A stretch of DNA of 64,000 bases from Herbidospora solisilvae (GTDB lineage Bacteria; Actinomycetota; Actinomycetes; Streptosporangiales; Streptosporangiaceae): the NCBI RefSeq assembly GCF_009901565.1, contig NZ_WXEW01000012.1:124001-188000 (forward strand). Reading direction: 5' to 3'. The translations under genes and the position numbers were made by a program. Below the pieces are notes generated by a model. That model ran no database searches and had not been told where the DNA came from. It saw nothing but the letters and a program-made list of their open reading frames with translations. Of this stretch, positions 35,201 through 45,145 are shown piece after piece. How positions within the stretch are numbered: position 1 is the first letter of the stretch; every line of letters begins with the position of its first letter.

Positions 35201-38200
35201 CCCGCGTGCTCCGCCTCGACGCCGTCGGGCCCGACGACGACTTCTTCACCCTGGGCGGCAACTCCCTGACGGCCGTCACCCTGGTCGAGGACCTGCGGGC
35301 GCGCGGCGTCTCGGTGTCCGTACGCGCCCTGTTCCTGACCCCGACCCCGGCCGAGCTCGCCGCGGTCGCCGGGCCGGAACCGGTCGAGGTGCCGCCCAAC
35401 CGCATCCCCGACGGCGCCCGCGAGATCACCCCCGGCATGCTCACCCTCGTCGACCTCGACCCGGAGGAGATCGCCCGGGTCGTCGCCACCGTGGACGGCG
35501 GCGCGGCCAACGTCAAGGACGTCTACCCGCTCGTCCCGCTCCAGGAGGGCATGCTCTTCCACCACCTCACCGACGACGCCGACGTCTACCTCCGTTCGGT
35601 GGTGCTGGAGTTCGACACCCGGGACCGGCTCGACGCCTTCTTCGGCGCGCTGCAACGTGTGGTCGACCGCCACGACGTCTACCGGACCGCCGTGGTCTCC
35701 GAAGGGCTGCGCGAGCCGGTCCAGGTGGTCTGGCGGCGGGCGGTCATCCCGATCGAGGACGTCACCGGCGAACTCGGGGGAGCCGAGCGGCTGCCGCTCG
35801 ACCGGGCCCCGCTCATGGGCGTGCAGGTGAAGGCCGGCGGGGAGGGGCCGGTGCGGGCCCTGCTGCGCATCCATCACATGGTGGGCGACCACACCACCGT
35901 CGGCCTGCTGCTCGACGAGGTGCGCGCCTTCCTCGCGGGCCGGGGCGACGCGCTGCCCGAGCCGCTGCCGTTCCGCAACCTGGTCGCCCAGGCCCGGCTC
36001 GGGACGCCCGCCGCCGAGCACGAACGCCACTTCGCCGCCCTGCTCGGCGACGTCACCGAGACCACCGCGCCCTACGGGCTGGTCGACGTGCGCGGCGACG
36101 GCGGCGGCCTGTCGCGGGCGGGCGGCCCGGTCGACGGCGCCCTGGCCGACCGGGTCCGGGCCGCCGCCAGACGTCTCGGCACGAGCCCGGCGACCGTCTT
36201 CCATCTGGCGTGGGCGCGCGTGCTGGCGACCCTCTCGGGACGCGACGACGTCGTGTTCGGCACCGTGCTCACCGGCCGTCTCAACGGCGGCGCGGGCGCC
36301 GACCGGGTGCCCGGCCTGTTCCTCAACACGCTGCCCCTGCGGGTCAGGGCCGGCGACCGGACCGTGGCCGAGGCGCTGGCGGAGGTCCGGAGCGGCCTGG
36401 CCGACCTGCTCGACCACGAGCACGCGCCGCTCGCGCTGGCCCAGAAGGCGGCCGGGATCGCCTCGGGCGGCCCGCTGTTCACCTCGATCCTCAACTACCA
36501 GCACGAACAGCACCTCAAGGAGTCGGTCCCGGTCCTCGACGGCGTCACCGTCCGCGCCACCACCGAGCGCACCAACTATCCGGTGACGCTGATCGTGCGC
36601 GACACCGGCGCCGACTTCGTGGTGACCGTCGACGCGCGCACCCCGGCCGATCCGGCCCGCGTCCACGCCCTGCTGCGCACCTGCCTCCAGAACCTGACCG
36701 GCGCGCTGGCCGCCGACCCCGCCCGGCCGTTCCTCTCCGTGGACGTCCTCGACCCCGAGGAGCGGCGACGGGTGGTCGGCGACTGGAACCGGACCGCCGC
36801 GGCCGGGCCCGTGCCGACCGTGCCGGAGGCGTTCGCCGCGCAGGCGGCCCGCGCCCCCGGCGCCGTCGCCGTCGTCTGCGGCCCCGATCAGGTGCGCTAC
36901 GGCGACCTGGACGAGCGCGCCAACCGGCTGGCCCGTCACCTGCGCTCCCTCGGGGTCGGCCCCGAGTCGGTGGTGGGCCTGTGCCTGCCGCGCGGCCTCG
37001 ACATGGTCGCCGCGATGCTGGCCGTTTGGAAGGCGGGCGGCGCCTACGTGCCGCTCGACCCGGCCCACCCGGTGTCCCGGACCGCCGCCGTGCTCGCCGA
37101 CAGCCGGGCCGGGGTGCTCGTGGGGTCGGCCGACGTCCTCGACGAGATGCCGGTCACCCGCCGGGTCCGCCTGGTCGCGATCGATGACCCCGCCGTGGCC
37201 GCCCAGCCCGCCACTCCGCTGGGCCTGGTCCCCGACCCCGGATGGCCGGCCTACGTGATCTACACCTCCGGCTCGACCGGCCGCCCGAAGGGCGTCGCCG
37301 TCACCCACGGCAACCTGGCGAACTACGCCGCCCACGTGCCGCCCCGCCTGGGCCTGGGCGAAGAGGGCGCCCGCTACGCGCTGCTCCAGCCGCTCGTCAC
37401 CGACCTGGGCAACACGCTGGTCCTCGCGGCGCTGACCACGGGCGGCGTGCTGCACGTCCTGGACCCCGACACCGTCACCGACCCCGTGGCGGTCGCCGGC
37501 TACCTGGCCCGCCACCGGATCGACCACGTGAAGATGGTGCCCTCCCACCTGGCCGCACTCGGCTCGGCGGGCGACCTGACGTGGCTGCTGCCCCAGGGCT
37601 CCCTCGTCCTGGGCGGCGAGGCGGCCGAGCCCGGCTGGGCCCGGCGCCTGGTGGAGGCCGCCGGGGACCTGCCGGTCCACAACCACTACGGCCCGACCGA
37701 GACCACGATCGGCGTCGTCACCGGCCGCCTCGCCGCCGACGGCGCCGTTCCGATCGGCACTCCCGTGCCCAACACGGCCGCCTACGTCCTCGACGACGCG
37801 CTGCGTCCCGTCCCGGCCGGCGTCGAGGGCGAGCTCTACGTCGCCGGCGCGCAGCTCGCCCGCGGCTATGCCGGACGGCCGGGCCTGACCGCCGAACGCT
37901 TCGTGGCCAGCCCGTTCGGGTCGGGCACCCGCGTCTACCGCACCGGCGACCGCGCCCGCTGGACCACCGGAGGAGTGCTGGAGCACCGGGGCCGGGCCGA
38001 CGACCAGGTCAAGATCCGCGGCCACCGGGTCGAGCCCGGCGAGGTGCGGGCCGTGCTCGCCGCGCACCCCGCCGTGGCGCAGGCGGCCGTCGTCGCCCGC
38101 CCCGACCCGGCCGGGGACCTGTCCCTGGTCGCGTACGTGGTGCCCACCGGCGCCGACCCCGGACTCGTGCGCGGCCTGCGGGACTTCACCGCCGAGAACC

Positions 38201-38601
38201 TGCCCCGGCACATGGTGCCCTCCGCCGTCGTCCTGGTGGACCACCTGCCGCTCACCGGCAACGGCAAGCTCGACCGCGCCGCCCTGCCGGAGCCCGAACG
38301 GGTCACCGCCGACACCGGCCCCCGCCCGTCGAGCGCCCGCGAGGAGGCGCTGTGCGCCGCGTTCGCGGAGATCCTGGGCCTGCCGTCGGTCGGCGTCGAC
38401 GACGACTTCTTCGCCCTGGGCGGCCACTCGCTCCTGGCCACCCGCCTGGTCAGCCGGGTCAGGGTGACGCTCGGCGAGGAGATCCCGATCCAGGAGCTGT
38501 TCGACCGGCCGACCCCCGCCGCCCTCGCGGCGTGGCTGGCGACCGGCGACCGGGCCGACGAACGGCCCCGGCTGCGGCCGATGCGCCAGCCCGCCCGCTG
38601 A
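29221..38601 (+). CDS. Nonribosomal peptide synthetase 1: C-A-T / C-A-T / C-A-T
   Basis: The 3126-residue protein has three modules. C1 (1-430, HHLILDG at 135-141) resembles EntF-type starter C domains. A1 (about 441-930) has pocket code DAWTVAAVCK, Phe-like; T1 lies near 955 (LGGHSL). C2 starts near 1021 (HHITGDG at 1148). A2 (about 1480-1970) reads DLTKVGHIGK, the Asp code of surfactin; T2 lies near 2005. C3 (from about 2085) is atypical: it opens with [18 protein letters not shown] and has HHMVGDH (2218-2224) instead of HHxxxDG. A3 (about 2535-3030) is again DLTKVGHIGK, Asp; T3 lies near 3061. No epimerase or thioesterase domain is present, so the chain passes to another synthetase, probably NRPS2. 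The codes were read by eye and the Lys517 position assumed. Start ATG 29221 follows GAGGG. Confidence 0.95.
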   Translation: MTAEPQELTSAQLGLWYAQEVAGDSGLYNVGEYLEFAGLDAGLLVAALRHVLARTDAYRLRFDVADGIPRQRVDPAAGLPVHVADLSGEPDPFAAATAWMRADFERPVDLANGPLYGCAVFDLGDGRVIWHHRPHHLILDGHGVATVAGRVAETYTALLAGAEPPGFPTLPVAALAAADRAYRDSPDQALDRRFWLDVLAGAEERPADDEPHPGIRLRATTDLDPGRTGPLKDAARRLRTSLAGLVVAAAALHHHRATGARDVVLGLPVLGRAGREERLVPGVTTNVMPLRLTLAPGMTVAELVQRTGEAIKAGVRHQRYRHEDLARDLGHAALFDLNVNMLGYDYPAFGPSVPRVRNHTIGPVRNQQINVYDRGPGVGLEISADLNGRRFGPGAPDRVLDRFVRVLTWLAAAAPEERIGRVRLNGGAVALEEARPVPGATAPELFHAQVDRAPDAPAVVSDAGTLSYADLDARANRLANHLSASGVRRESVVAVVMNRGADLVASLLAVVKAGAAYLPIDPRQPLERTARMLADSGAVALLTESAVLDDLPVRGVLPIALDDPATAAAVAARPADRPDVTAELTGLAYVIFTSGSTGRPKGVALSHTGVAGLVATQAARLGAGPGARVLQFASIGFDAATWEMLMALCTGAALVVAPADELLPGRGLEEVLDRHAVTHATLPPAVLAALDPADLPGVRTLVSAGEALTPDLLSRWAPGRELVNAYGPTETTVCATMSAPLVAGGVPRIGTPVAGSRLRVLDDFLEPVAAGVTGELYVAGTSLARGYLAAPGPTAERFVAAPGGERMYRTGDLVRWTPETGLVFAGRADDQLKIRGLRIEPGEIEAALTAHPGVDQAAVVAREAESGDRQLVAYVTGDDPGDPRAFVAERLPAHMVPAVVVVLPEFPLTRSGKVDRAALPAPVRGAGPGRAATLEEELLCGVFAEVLGVESVGPDDGFFELGGHSLLATRVISRVRAAFGVHLEIRDLFAAPTPAGLAARLGASAAPARPPLAARERPERLPLSFSQRRLWFLERLEGRGATYNAPIVLRLTGELDRDALRLAFRDVVDRHESLRTVFPVEDGHPWQRVLDVDDARWEPVFERVAPDGVAEAVARAASYAFDLSAEPAMRTWLFGVGSREHVLVVLVHHITGDGWSMGPLARDLSEAYAARALGRAPRWRPLKVQYADYTLWQHDLLSERLLSEQVAHWRDALAGAPEELPLPVDRPRGEVAGHRGHDVPLDVPAEVHARIARLARAEGVTTFMVLHAALAVALSRSGAGEDVPIGSAVAGRADDALDDLVGCFVNTLVIRTDLSGDPAFTEVLARVREVTLGAFAHQDVPFERLVEELAPVRSAARNPLFQVVLTMQDAGDVRLDLPGIAVETVPGARPGVKFDLDVMVAETFDERSRPAGLTGAVTASADLFDPATARSLTERFLRVLDTVTATPGVRLSEVDPLDAAERERTLVTWNDTPFPANPASVPERFWDRAARTPEAVAVVSGDERLSYAALAARAEGMARRLTEWGIGAESVVALGLPPGPGMIAAILGVWRAGAAYLPLDVRQPVDRVAFQLRDSRAVLLVAPREDISDLPAGRTRIVAAEDLLVPEPDTAPFAGVEPRGLAYVIYTSGSTGRPKGVAVTHGALAAYFATVPDRLGWSVPGDRYALLQPQVTDLGNTTLFGALVTGGEVHVLDPDSVLDPAEVRRYLADHRIDHLKAVPSHLAALSAMPARTLVLGGEAAPPGWVAGLLAQAGDREVHNHYGPTETTIGVTTTRLTAGDVAAGRVPMGSPIGGARVYVLDDRLRPVPVGVTGELYVAGEGLARGYVNRPGLTAERFVACPYGPAGRMYRTGDRARWGADGRLAFAGRADDQVKIRGHRVEPAEVQAALATHPELGQAAVVARHDAPGETRLVAYVAPGERGEPDGLAGRVVDHLSARLPAHMVPSAVVVLDELPLTGNGKLDRAALPAPGHATGPGEGRGPATVQEEILCAAFARVLRLDAVGPDDDFFTLGGNSLTAVTLVEDLRARGVSVSVRALFLTPTPAELAAVAGPEPVEVPPNRIPDGAREITPGMLTLVDLDPEEIARVVATVDGGAANVKDVYPLVPLQEGMLFHHLTDDADVYLRSVVLEFDTRDRLDAFFGALQRVVDRHDVYRTAVVSEGLREPVQVVWRRAVIPIEDVTGELGGAERLPLDRAPLMGVQVKAGGEGPVRALLRIHHMVGDHTTVGLLLDEVRAFLAGRGDALPEPLPFRNLVAQARLGTPAAEHERHFAALLGDVTETTAPYGLVDVRGDGGGLSRAGGPVDGALADRVRAAARRLGTSPATVFHLAWARVLATLSGRDDVVFGTVLTGRLNGGAGADRVPGLFLNTLPLRVRAGDRTVAEALAEVRSGLADLLDHEHAPLALAQKAAGIASGGPLFTSILNYQHEQHLKESVPVLDGVTVRATTERTNYPVTLIVRDTGADFVVTVDARTPADPARVHALLRTCLQNLTGALAADPARPFLSVDVLDPEERRRVVGDWNRTAAAGPVPTVPEAFAAQAARAPGAVAVVCGPDQVRYGDLDERANRLARHLRSLGVGPESVVGLCLPRGLDMVAAMLAVWKAGGAYVPLDPAHPVSRTAAVLADSRAGVLVGSADVLDEMPVTRRVRLVAIDDPAVAAQPATPLGLVPDPGWPAYVIYTSGSTGRPKGVAVTHGNLANYAAHVPPRLGLGEEGARYALLQPLVTDLGNTLVLAALTTGGVLHVLDPDTVTDPVAVAGYLARHRIDHVKMVPSHLAALGSAGDLTWLLPQGSLVLGGEAAEPGWARRLVEAAGDLPVHNHYGPTETTIGVVTGRLAADGAVPIGTPVPNTAAYVLDDALRPVPAGVEGELYVAGAQLARGYAGRPGLTAERFVASPFGSGTRVYRTGDRARWTTGGVLEHRGRADDQVKIRGHRVEPGEVRAVLAAHPAVAQAAVVARPDPAGDLSLVAYVVPTGADPGLVRGLRDFTAENLPRHMVPSAVVLVDHLPLTGNGKLDRAALPEPERVTADTGPRPSSAREEALCAAFAEILGLPSVGVDDDFFALGGHSLLATRLVSRVRVTLGEEIPIQELFDRPTPAALAAWLATGDRADERPRLRPMRQPAR

Positions 38602-38608
38602 CACGCGA

Positions 38609-38640
38609 AAGCCCGTCCCCCACGATCGGGGGACGGGCTT
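38609..38640. terminator. Bidirectional terminator between NRPS1 and the small lipoprotein gene
   Basis: A perfect 13-bp stem (38609-38621 and 38628-38640) with a 6-base loop lies between two convergent genes. The rightward arm ends in TT; the leftward strand also ends in TT. Confidence 0.88.
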
Positions 38641-38651
38641 CCGTCTGCTGG

Positions 38652-39125
38652 TCAGGCCTCGGGGGCGGGATACTTCTGGGTGCAGGTCGCGTACGCGGCC
38701 CGCAGCTTCTCGGGCGACTCGGCGGCGCCCTCCTCAAGGGTGAGGTTGTTCTCGCCCGGCTTGGGATCCTTCGCGGCTATGCCCTGCTCGCGCAGGCACG
38801 CCGCCATCTTCAGCGCGTGTTCCACCACCCCGGCGGGCGGCGCCTGGTCGGCGACGAGGGGCGGGGCGAACCGCTCACACGCCGCGCGGGCCGCGAGTTC
38901 CTTCGGGTCGTTCGGGTCGGCGGTCTGGCCGCCGCCGATCGCCGGTCCGCCGTTGGGGTCGGGGACGGGCACCTGAACGCCGTACTCCTTCATGCACTCG
39001 GCGTACTTCACCATCTTGTCGCGGTCGGCCTGGGACATCGACCGTCCGGTGAGCTCGTCTCCGCAGCCGGCGAGCCCGAGCGTGGACACGGCCAGGACCG
39101 CCGCCGCGAGCATCAGTCTCCTCAT
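38652..39125 (-). CDS. Small cysteine-rich lipoprotein, probably of the cluster's efflux/self-protection set
   Basis: The 157-residue protein has a clear lipoprotein signal (MRRLMLAAAVLAVSTLGLAGC, lipobox LAGC). The mature part carries two pairs of cysteines in repeated motifs (YAECMKEYGV with AACERF; MAACLREQGI with YATCTQKY), which suggests two similar disulfide-linked helical units. In actinomycetes such lipoproteins are often found near peptidoglycan-binding MacA-like proteins. Here the promoter carries the same 29-bp block as the MacA-like gene at 46103 and the ABC pair at 50842, which supports a joint role. ATG 39125 is chosen because it opens the signal peptide. The exact function is unknown. 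Confidence 0.75.
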   Translation of the reverse strand: MRRLMLAAAVLAVSTLGLAGCGDELTGRSMSQADRDKMVKYAECMKEYGVQVPVPDPNGGPAIGGGQTADPNDPKELAARAACERFAPPLVADQAPPAGVVEHALKMAACLREQGIAAKDPKPGENNLTLEEGAAESPEKLRAAYATCTQKYPAPEA

Positions 39126-39159
39126 GCCCTGAGGATCGCGAACCGGGGGTTTCGGCACG

Positions 39160-39188
39160 GTGACCGCCAACGTTAACCCTCTCCTTAT
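39160..39188 (-). promoter_or_regulatory. Conserved 29-bp block, copy A, before the small lipoprotein gene
   Basis: On the minus strand it reads ATAAGG-N4-GGTTAACG-N4-CGGTCAC, in line with copies B (46010-46038) and C (50779-50807). It ends 34 bp before the lipoprotein start codon. A further upstream GGCCGG is shared with copy C. Confidence 0.65.
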
Positions 39189-39202
39189 CCGGCCGGGCCG
39201 GG

Positions 39203-40696
39203 TCAGTCGGTGTCGGGGACGGCCCAGCGCAGGCCGTCGCCCGAGGGCACCAGCCCTCCGGGGAACATCGGCGCGTCGGCGCCCACGCCGAGGATGGCCC
39301 GGGTCTGCTCCTGCGTGCCCTGCTCCATCGCCTGGCGCACGACCGACGACTTGAACAGCGGCTTCATGTCGCCGCCCTCCTCGGGGCCGGACAACTCGCC
39401 GACCGCGTCGGCGAACTCGGCCGACCGCTTCTTGAACCGCAGCGCCACCGACTCGGCGTCGCTCAGGTCGAACTCCTCGGCCGAGATCCCGGCGACCAGC
39501 TCGACGAACGACTCCAGCTCGCCGCGTGTGCTGGAGGTGACCTTCTTCGCCTGCCAGAAGTAGGAGTCCTCGTCGACGTGCATGTCGTAGAACGACATCA
39601 GAAACTCGTAGAAGACGCTGTACTCGCGGCGGTAGCGGTTCTCGAACTCGGAGAAGGCCGCCGTCTCGCCGATCTCGCCCGCCAGCACGCTGTTGATCGA
39701 GCGGGCCGCCAGCAGGGCGCTGTAGGTGGCCAGGTGGACGCCCGAGGAGAAGACCGGGTCGACGAAGCAGGCCGCGTCGCCGACGAGCACCATGCCCGGC
39801 TTCCAGAACTTCGTGTTCGTGTACGAGTAGTCCTTACGGACCCGCAGCTTGCCGTACTCGCCGGTGGTGACCCGGGTGGCGTCCTTCAGGTACTCGCTGA
39901 TCAGCGGCGACTCGGCGACGAGCTTCATCAGCGCGGTCTCGGGGTCGCCCTGGATCTTGTCGGCGTCCTCGCGGCGCACGACCGCGCCCACGCTGGTCAG
40001 CGTGTCGCTCAGCGGGATGTACCAGAACCAGCCGCTGCCGAACGCCACCGACAGGATGTTGCCCGACCGCGGCGCGGGCAGGCGCTTGCCGTTCTCGAAG
40101 TAGCCGAACAGCGCCAGGCTGCGGAAGAAGTCGGAGTACTCGCGGGTGCCGCCGACGTGGCGGTGGAGGCGGCCGGTGTTGCCCGAGGCGTCCACGACGT
40201 AGCGGGCGCCGGCCTGGCGGACGGTCCCGTCGGCGTCGGTGTAGGTGACGCCGACGACCTTCCCGTCGTCCTCGACCACGTCGTTGACCGCGCAGCGCTC
40301 CCGGACCTCGACGCCTTTCCTCCGCGCGTTGTCGAGCAGGATCTGGTCGAACTTCATGCGCTCGACCTGATAGGCGTAGGAGGTGCTGCCCGCGGTTTTC
40401 CTGGAGACCGAGAACGAGAAAGTCCAGGGTTCGTCGCGGGCGCCCCAGCGGAATGTGCCGCCGAGCTTGTGGGTGAATCCGGCCTTCGCCAGCTCGTCGG
40501 TCACGCCGATGAGACGGCAGACGCCGTGCACCGTCGACGGTAGCAGGGACTCACCGATCTGGTAACGCGGGAACGACTCCTTCTCGAGGATCAGCACCCG
40601 ATGCCCGGCCATTGCCACGAGCGTGGCCAGGGTCGAACCGCCGGGGCCGCCGCCCACGACGACGACATCGAATTCCTCTTGATTTACGCTGGTCAT
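39203..40696 (-). CDS. FADH2-dependent halogenase (phenol type)
   Basis: The 497-residue flavoprotein has an FAD-binding GGGPGGST at 15-22, the halogenase motif WxWxIP as WFWYIP (223-228) and a candidate catalytic lysine in KLGGTFRWG (77-85). The pattern PVFSSGVHLA near the middle is typical of halogenases acting on phenolic residues held on a carrier protein. It would chlorinate or brominate Hpg or another aromatic residue with a flavin reductase supplied elsewhere. ATG 40696 has AAGG 9 bases upstream. It is divergent from the antiporter gene; the 91-bp gap holds no StrR-type box and nothing else definite. Confidence 0.9.
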   Translation of the reverse strand: MTSVNQEEFDVVVVGGGPGGSTLATLVAMAGHRVLILEKESFPRYQIGESLLPSTVHGVCRLIGVTDELAKAGFTHKLGGTFRWGARDEPWTFSFSVSRKTAGSTSYAYQVERMKFDQILLDNARRKGVEVRERCAVNDVVEDDGKVVGVTYTDADGTVRQAGARYVVDASGNTGRLHRHVGGTREYSDFFRSLALFGYFENGKRLPAPRSGNILSVAFGSGWFWYIPLSDTLTSVGAVVRREDADKIQGDPETALMKLVAESPLISEYLKDATRVTTGEYGKLRVRKDYSYTNTKFWKPGMVLVGDAACFVDPVFSSGVHLATYSALLAARSINSVLAGEIGETAAFSEFENRYRREYSVFYEFLMSFYDMHVDEDSYFWQAKKVTSSTRGELESFVELVAGISAEEFDLSDAESVALRFKKRSAEFADAVGELSGPEEGGDMKPLFKSSVVRQAMEQGTQEQTRAILGVGADAPMFPGGLVPSGDGLRWAVPDTD

Positions 40697-40787
40697 TCAC
40701 GGCCGCCTTCCGAATTTGGGCAATCGCCGATGAAGATAATGCTCTCCACTTCCTTCGCCCGCCAAATGCGCGGCCCTTTTCCATGGA

Positions 40788-42119
40788 ATGGTGACCATGC
40801 CGACGGCGCCGATACCGCCAATTCCCGCCCACCAGCTTCTGCTATTCCTCCTCCAGGTCGGCGGACTGCTGCTGCTCGCGTTCGTGCTGGGCCGCCTCGC
40901 CCGGCGGGTCGGGCTGCCGCCCCTGGTCGGCGAACTGTGCGCCGGCGTGCTCGTCGGGCCCTCGGTGCTGCTGCACGTCGCCCCGGCCGTCAGCGAGTGG
41001 CTGCTGCCGCGCGACCCCGGTCAGCAGTACATGCTGGACGCCGTCGGCCAGTTCGGCGTGCTGCTGCTCATCGCGCTGACCGGCGTGCACATGGACTTCG
41101 GGCTGGTGCGGCGGCGCGGCGGCGACGCGCTGCGGATCTCGGTGGCCGGGATCGCGGTGCCGCTGGCGGCGGGGGTGGGGCTCGGCCTGGCGCTGCCCGG
41201 CTCGCTCGTCCCCGACACCGCCGACCGGCCCACGTTCGCGCTGTTCATGGGGGTCGCGATGGGGGTCAGCGCGATCCCGGTGATCGCCCGGACGCTGATG
41301 GACATGAAGTTGCTGCACCGCAACGTGGGCCAGCTCATCCTCTGCGCGGTCATGGTCGACGACATCGTCGGCTGGATGCTGCTGTCGGTGGTCGCGGCCA
41401 TGGCCACGACCGGCGTGGGCGCGGGCGACGTCGTGCTGCCGATCGTCTGGCTGACGGTGGTCCTGCTCGGCGCCGGGCTGGCCCGCCGTCCCGTCGCCGC
41501 CCTGCTGCGGGCCGCGCAGCGGTCGCCGGGGAACGGGACGCTCGTCACCGTCGTCGTGCTGATGACGCTGCTGGCGGCCGCCGCCACCCACGCGATGGGC
41601 CTGGAGGCGGTGTTCGGCGCGTTCGTGGCCGGCATCGTGATCAGCAGGTCGGACGCGCTCGACCGGGAGCGCATCGCCCCGCTCCAGACCATGGTGGCCG
41701 CGGTACTGGCGCCGGTCTTCTTCGCCACCGCCGGGCTGCGGATGGACCTCACCGCGCTCGCCGACCCGGTCGTGCTGCTCACCGGGCTCGGGGTGCTCGC
41801 CGTCGCCGTCGTCGGAAAGTTCGCCGGCGCCTACCTAGGGGCCCGGCTCAGCAGGCTGAACCACTGGGAGGGGCTCGCGCTCGGCGCCGGCATGAACGCC
41901 CGCGGCGTCATCGAGGTGATCATCGCGATGGTGGGGCTGCGGCTCGGCGTGCTCGGGCCCGAGATGTACACGATCATCGTGCTGGTGGCGATCGCGACCT
42001 CGCTGATGGCCCCGCCGATCCTGCGCACGGCGATGTCCCGGATCGAGCACACCGCCGAGGAACGGCTGCGCGCCCAGGCCTTCGGCGTCGACGACGGCTC
42101 GGGCTCCCGGGCCGTCTAG
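40788..42119 (+). CDS. CPA2-family cation/proton antiporter
   Basis: The 443-residue membrane protein has about 12 hydrophobic segments of the Na+/H+ exchanger fold, with the family's VDDIVGW motif in the middle and NARGVIEVIIA near the C-terminus. Antiporters of this family sit in several glycopeptide clusters, where a role in export or resistance has been proposed but not settled. ATG 40788 is used; the protein could start at ATG 40797 since the ribosome-binding site is weak (TGGA). It ends in a 4-bp convergent overlap with the hydroxylase gene. Confidence 0.9.
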   Translation: MVTMPTAPIPPIPAHQLLLFLLQVGGLLLLAFVLGRLARRVGLPPLVGELCAGVLVGPSVLLHVAPAVSEWLLPRDPGQQYMLDAVGQFGVLLLIALTGVHMDFGLVRRRGGDALRISVAGIAVPLAAGVGLGLALPGSLVPDTADRPTFALFMGVAMGVSAIPVIARTLMDMKLLHRNVGQLILCAVMVDDIVGWMLLSVVAAMATTGVGAGDVVLPIVWLTVVLLGAGLARRPVAALLRAAQRSPGNGTLVTVVVLMTLLAAAATHAMGLEAVFGAFVAGIVISRSDALDRERIAPLQTMVAAVLAPVFFATAGLRMDLTALADPVVLLTGLGVLAVAVVGKFAGAYLGARLSRLNHWEGLALGAGMNARGVIEVIIAMVGLRLGVLGPEMYTIIVLVAIATSLMAPPILRTAMSRIEHTAEERLRAQAFGVDDGSGSRAV

Positions 42120-43051
42120 GACGGCACCCCCGACATCGCCACCAGCACCCGGCGGGTGCCCTCGAACGGCCGCCGCCCGTGCGCCAGCAGCACGTTGTCG
42201 ATGAGCAGCACGTCGCCGTCGCGCCAGTCGACGTCCACGGCGGCGGCCAGCCCGCGCTCCTGGATCTGCTCGACGTGGGAGTCGGGCACCGGCGTGCCGT
42301 CGGCGAAGGTCACGTACTGGGGGAACTCCTCGGGCGGGAGGATGTCGTACAGCTCCGCCGAGGTCTCGTCGCCGAGGCCGGCCGGGTGCCACTGGTCGGC
42401 CTGGTTGAACCAGACCTCGGCTCCCGTCACCGGATGGCGCGTGGTCGCCGGACGGAGCTGCACCACCCGCAGCCCGTCGGGGCCCCACTCCCACTCGGCC
42501 CCCGACTCGCGGAGGAAGTCCTCGACCACGCCCCGGTCGGCCGTCTCGAAGGTGTCCTGCCAGCTCTTGCCGAAGCCGAACCCGTCGTGGAGGTTCTGCA
42601 CGTAGCGGACGCCGCCCGCGAACGCCTCCCTGACCTGCGGGTCCAGCGAGGCCAGCCACCGCTCCCCGTCGACGACCGGGGTCGCGCCGCCGCGCTCGGC
42701 CGCCTTCTCGCAGTAGAACGCCAGCCGGGTGGGCCAGCGGTGGGCGTAGCTGAGCTCGTTGTGCATGGAGATCGTGTACTGCTGCGGATACTCGGTCGAG
42801 GTGTAGACGTTCCCGCCGACGCGCGTGCGCGGGGAGTTCCCGTGCACGTACGCGAGCCGGTCGGGCACCAGCCGGTCGAACACCGCGCCGACCGAGCCGG
42901 GGGTCACGCCGAAGCCGCGGAAGACCAGGCCCCGGCGTTCGGTGAGCAGGGTGGTTAGCTTGTCGGGGCCGAGGTCGTCGAGCCACCCGACCAGGTCGGG
43001 CGTGCCCGTCTCCTCGACGGTGATCTCGTGGGGGCGCCAGTCGCCGTTCAT
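42116..43051 (-). CDS. AsnO/SyrP-like Fe(II)/2-oxoglutarate-dependent beta-hydroxylase
   Basis: The 311-residue protein belongs to the TauD/TfdA-like clade that hydroxylates Asn or Asp at the beta carbon (AsnO on free Asn, SyrP on carrier-bound Asp). The facial triad is visible as H97-N-E99 in SMHNELSYAH, and the distal His near 291 in LLAHGRRPFEGTRR, which also supplies the 2-oxoglutarate-binding Arg. HxE in place of HxD is the usual form in this clade. With three Asp-type modules in the two synthetases, Asp is the best substrate guess. ATG 43051 follows GAAGGGA. It lies 81 bp after MbtH in the same direction and is probably cotranscribed. Confidence 0.88.
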   Translation of the reverse strand: MNGDWRPHEITVEETGTPDLVGWLDDLGPDKLTTLLTERRGLVFRGFGVTPGSVGAVFDRLVPDRLAYVHGNSPRTRVGGNVYTSTEYPQQYTISMHNELSYAHRWPTRLAFYCEKAAERGGATPVVDGERWLASLDPQVREAFAGGVRYVQNLHDGFGFGKSWQDTFETADRGVVEDFLRESGAEWEWGPDGLRVVQLRPATTRHPVTGAEVWFNQADQWHPAGLGDETSAELYDILPPEEFPQYVTFADGTPVPDSHVEQIQERGLAAAVDVDWRDGDVLLIDNVLLAHGRRPFEGTRRVLVAMSGVPS

Positions 43052-43132
43052 CGCGGTCGTCCCTTCGCTGCCGGGGAAAAGGAGAAAGCCGGCGGCCAGA
43101 TGGCCGCCGGCCGGGAACAACGGGCTCGGTCG

Positions 43133-43345
43133 CTATTTCTGTTTCATCGACTCGATGAGGCTCTTCGGCCTCATGTCGGTCCACGACTTCTCGATGTATT
43201 CGAGACACTCGTCCCGCGACGCCTCCCCGAAAACGGTGGTCCAGCCGTCGGGCACGTCGATGAAAACCGGCCAGAGGGAATGCTGGTTCTCGTCGTTCAC
43301 CAGGACCAGATAACTCGCGTCGGGATCTTCGAACGGATTCGGCAC
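43133..43345 (-). CDS. MbtH-like protein
   Basis: The 70-residue protein is an MbtH-family helper that binds A domains and aids their folding or activity. Signatures: [12 protein letters not shown] and [20 protein letters not shown] 43345 follows GAGGA by 7 bases. It is divergent from the CmlA-like gene around a perfect StrR-type box. This is the only MbtH gene in the window and probably serves both synthetases. Confidence 0.96.
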   Translation of the reverse strand: MPNPFEDPDASYLVLVNDENQHSLWPVFIDVPDGWTTVFGEASRDECLEYIEKSWTDMRPKSLIESMKQK

Positions 43346-43449
43346 CGGACCGTCCTCACTTGTCGGCGAAAAAGGCGATGCGCTATTCGCGTCGCAGCGG
43401 GACCCACCATCGCACGCGCCGCGAGGCCGTTCAAGATTTCGGCGCCGGT

Positions 43450-43478
43450 GTTCAACCGCGGCCGTGCGGCGGTTGAAC
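43450..43478. promoter_or_regulatory. StrR-type box 3, between MbtH and the CmlA-like gene
   Basis: GTTCAAC-N15-GTTGAAC with arms that extend to 13 bp (GGTGTTCAACCGC and its complement, 43447-43481). It lies 105 bp before the MbtH start and 69 bp before the CmlA-like start. Confidence 0.82.
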
Positions 43479-43546
43479 ACCTTTCGTTGACGCGCCGCCC
43501 GGCGCCGTGATGCGTTATCGCTTATTCCAGAATGGGAGAGGTCAGA

Positions 43547-45139
43547 ATGCCCGACAGCAGCGAGCGTCTCTTTCTCCGCTCGAACGCGATCATCGAACCG
43601 CTGGTCGACCGGTTCTACGCCTGGATGCACATCGTGGCGCCGGCCCAGGCGGCGATGAACCTGGCGAACGTGCAGGTGCCACTGCTGGAGTCCTATCTCC
43701 ACTCCCCGCAGGTGCACATCGCCGCCAGCACCAACCCCGCCCTGCGGGGCGGCTACTTCGTCAACGTCGAGGAGTCGCGGGCCACCGAGATCGGTGACCT
43801 GCTCGACACGATCAAGCGCGACCGGGCCGACATGCTCACCTTCGCCGCCGCGATCCAGGACGCCGACGAACTGCTGCGGCAGAACGCGACCGGCTTCGAC
43901 CTGACCCCGCTCTACCCGAAGCTCCACCCGTCGCTCCACGGACTGGTCGAGCTCGCCTACGACACGAGCAACCAGGCCTCGCTCCACGTCATGGAGCCGC
44001 TGCTCTATCACAGCCCGGCCTTCGACCGCCGCCGCCAGTCGGTGCAGCTGTCGCTGGAGGACGGCGTCGAGCGGCCGTTCATCCTCAGCACCCCGCGCCT
44101 GCCGATGCCCGGCGTGCTGGAGCTGCCGATCGCCTTCGACCACCCGGGACTCGACGAGCTGTTCCGCGCCCGGATCGAGGGCACCACCCTGGCCCGCCTG
44201 CGCGAGCTGTTCGACCTCGACGACGCCCAGGCCGCTCTGATGCGCGGCCTGCTCGACACCCGGCCGAGCCTGTCGCCCGACCGCCACATCGAGGGCGGCG
44301 GCCGCATCCGCTACTACGGCCACGCCTGCCTGGTGCTCCAGACGCCCGAGGCGGCCGTCGTCGCCGACCCGTTCATCAGCGCCGACAACCGCCACGGCGA
44401 CCGCTACACCCTCGACGACCTGCCCGACCGCATCGACCTGGTGCTGATCACCCATGGTCACCAGGACCACATCGTCCTGGAGACGCTGCTCCAGCTGCGC
44501 TCGCGCACCGGCGCGGTCGTCGTGCCGCGTTCGTCGCGGGGCAACCTGTGCGACCCCTCGATCGGTCTCTACCTGCGGTCCATGGGCTTCACCGTGATCG
44601 AGGTCGACGACTTCGACGAGATCCCACTGCCCGGCGGGGCCAAGGTCGTCGCGACGCCGTTCCTCGGCGAACACTCCGACCTCGACATCCGGGCCAAGTC
44701 GACCTACCTGGTCCAGCTCGCCGGGAAGTCGGTGTTCATCGGCGCCGACTCCTCGGGCATCGCCCCGCCGCTCTACCGGTACATCCGCTCCCACCTGGGC
44801 GAGGTCGACATCGCCTTCCTCGGCATGGAGTGCGACGGCGCCCCGCTGACCTGGCTCTACCAGGGCCTGCTGACCCGGCCGGTGACCAAGAAGATGAGCG
44901 ACTCGCGCAAGCTGTCGGGCTCCAACGCCGAGCAGGCCGCCGCCATCATGACCGAACTCGGCTCCCGCGAGGCCTACGTCTACGCCATGGGGGAGGAGAG
45001 CTGGCAGGGGCACGTCATGGCGACCACGTACACGCCCGACACCTACCAGATCAAGCAGATCGAGGAGTTCATGACCTGGTGCAAGGAGCACGACGTGGCC
45101 GCCGAGCACCTGCTCAACATCCGTGAGTGGACCTGGTAG
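43547..45139 (+). CDS. CmlA-like di-iron beta-hydroxylase of carrier-bound amino acids
   Basis: The 530-residue protein matches CmlA in length and plan: an N-terminal domain of about 250 residues and a metallo-beta-lactamase-type C-terminal domain. The metal motif HGHQDH gives H303, H305, D307 and H308; E375 (LGEHSD) and D401 (GADSSG) continue the set, each shifted by two from the numbers I recall for CmlA. CmlA hydroxylates a T-domain-bound aromatic residue; relatives act on Tyr or Asn. Here the Phe-like residue of NRPS1 module 1 or an Hpg or Asp module could be the substrate. ATG 43547 follows GGGAGAGG; the earlier ATG 43532 overlaps that site. Confidence 0.9.
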   Translation: MPDSSERLFLRSNAIIEPLVDRFYAWMHIVAPAQAAMNLANVQVPLLESYLHSPQVHIAASTNPALRGGYFVNVEESRATEIGDLLDTIKRDRADMLTFAAAIQDADELLRQNATGFDLTPLYPKLHPSLHGLVELAYDTSNQASLHVMEPLLYHSPAFDRRRQSVQLSLEDGVERPFILSTPRLPMPGVLELPIAFDHPGLDELFRARIEGTTLARLRELFDLDDAQAALMRGLLDTRPSLSPDRHIEGGGRIRYYGHACLVLQTPEAAVVADPFISADNRHGDRYTLDDLPDRIDLVLITHGHQDHIVLETLLQLRSRTGAVVVPRSSRGNLCDPSIGLYLRSMGFTVIEVDDFDEIPLPGGAKVVATPFLGEHSDLDIRAKSTYLVQLAGKSVFIGADSSGIAPPLYRYIRSHLGEVDIAFLGMECDGAPLTWLYQGLLTRPVTKKMSDSRKLSGSNAEQAAAIMTELGSREAYVYAMGEESWQGHVMATTYTPDTYQIKQIEEFMTWCKEHDVAAEHLLNIREWTW

Positions 45140-45145
45140 GAGAGC

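Noticed and set aside
29257-38604. An open reading frame of over 3100 codons antisense to NRPS1, and similar long antisense frames at 54550-58137, 58186-63930 and 24731-28879
   Set aside because: High-GC genes leave stop-free frames on the opposite strand. These read as Gly/Arg/Asp/Val-rich text with no domain, while the other strand encodes complete NRPS, Hmo-HpgT and ABC motifs.
43547-45139. Metallo-beta-lactamase or resistance hydrolase
   Set aside because: The HxHxDH motif is that of the lactamase fold, but the long N-terminal domain, total length and di-iron ligand positions match CmlA-type hydroxylases.
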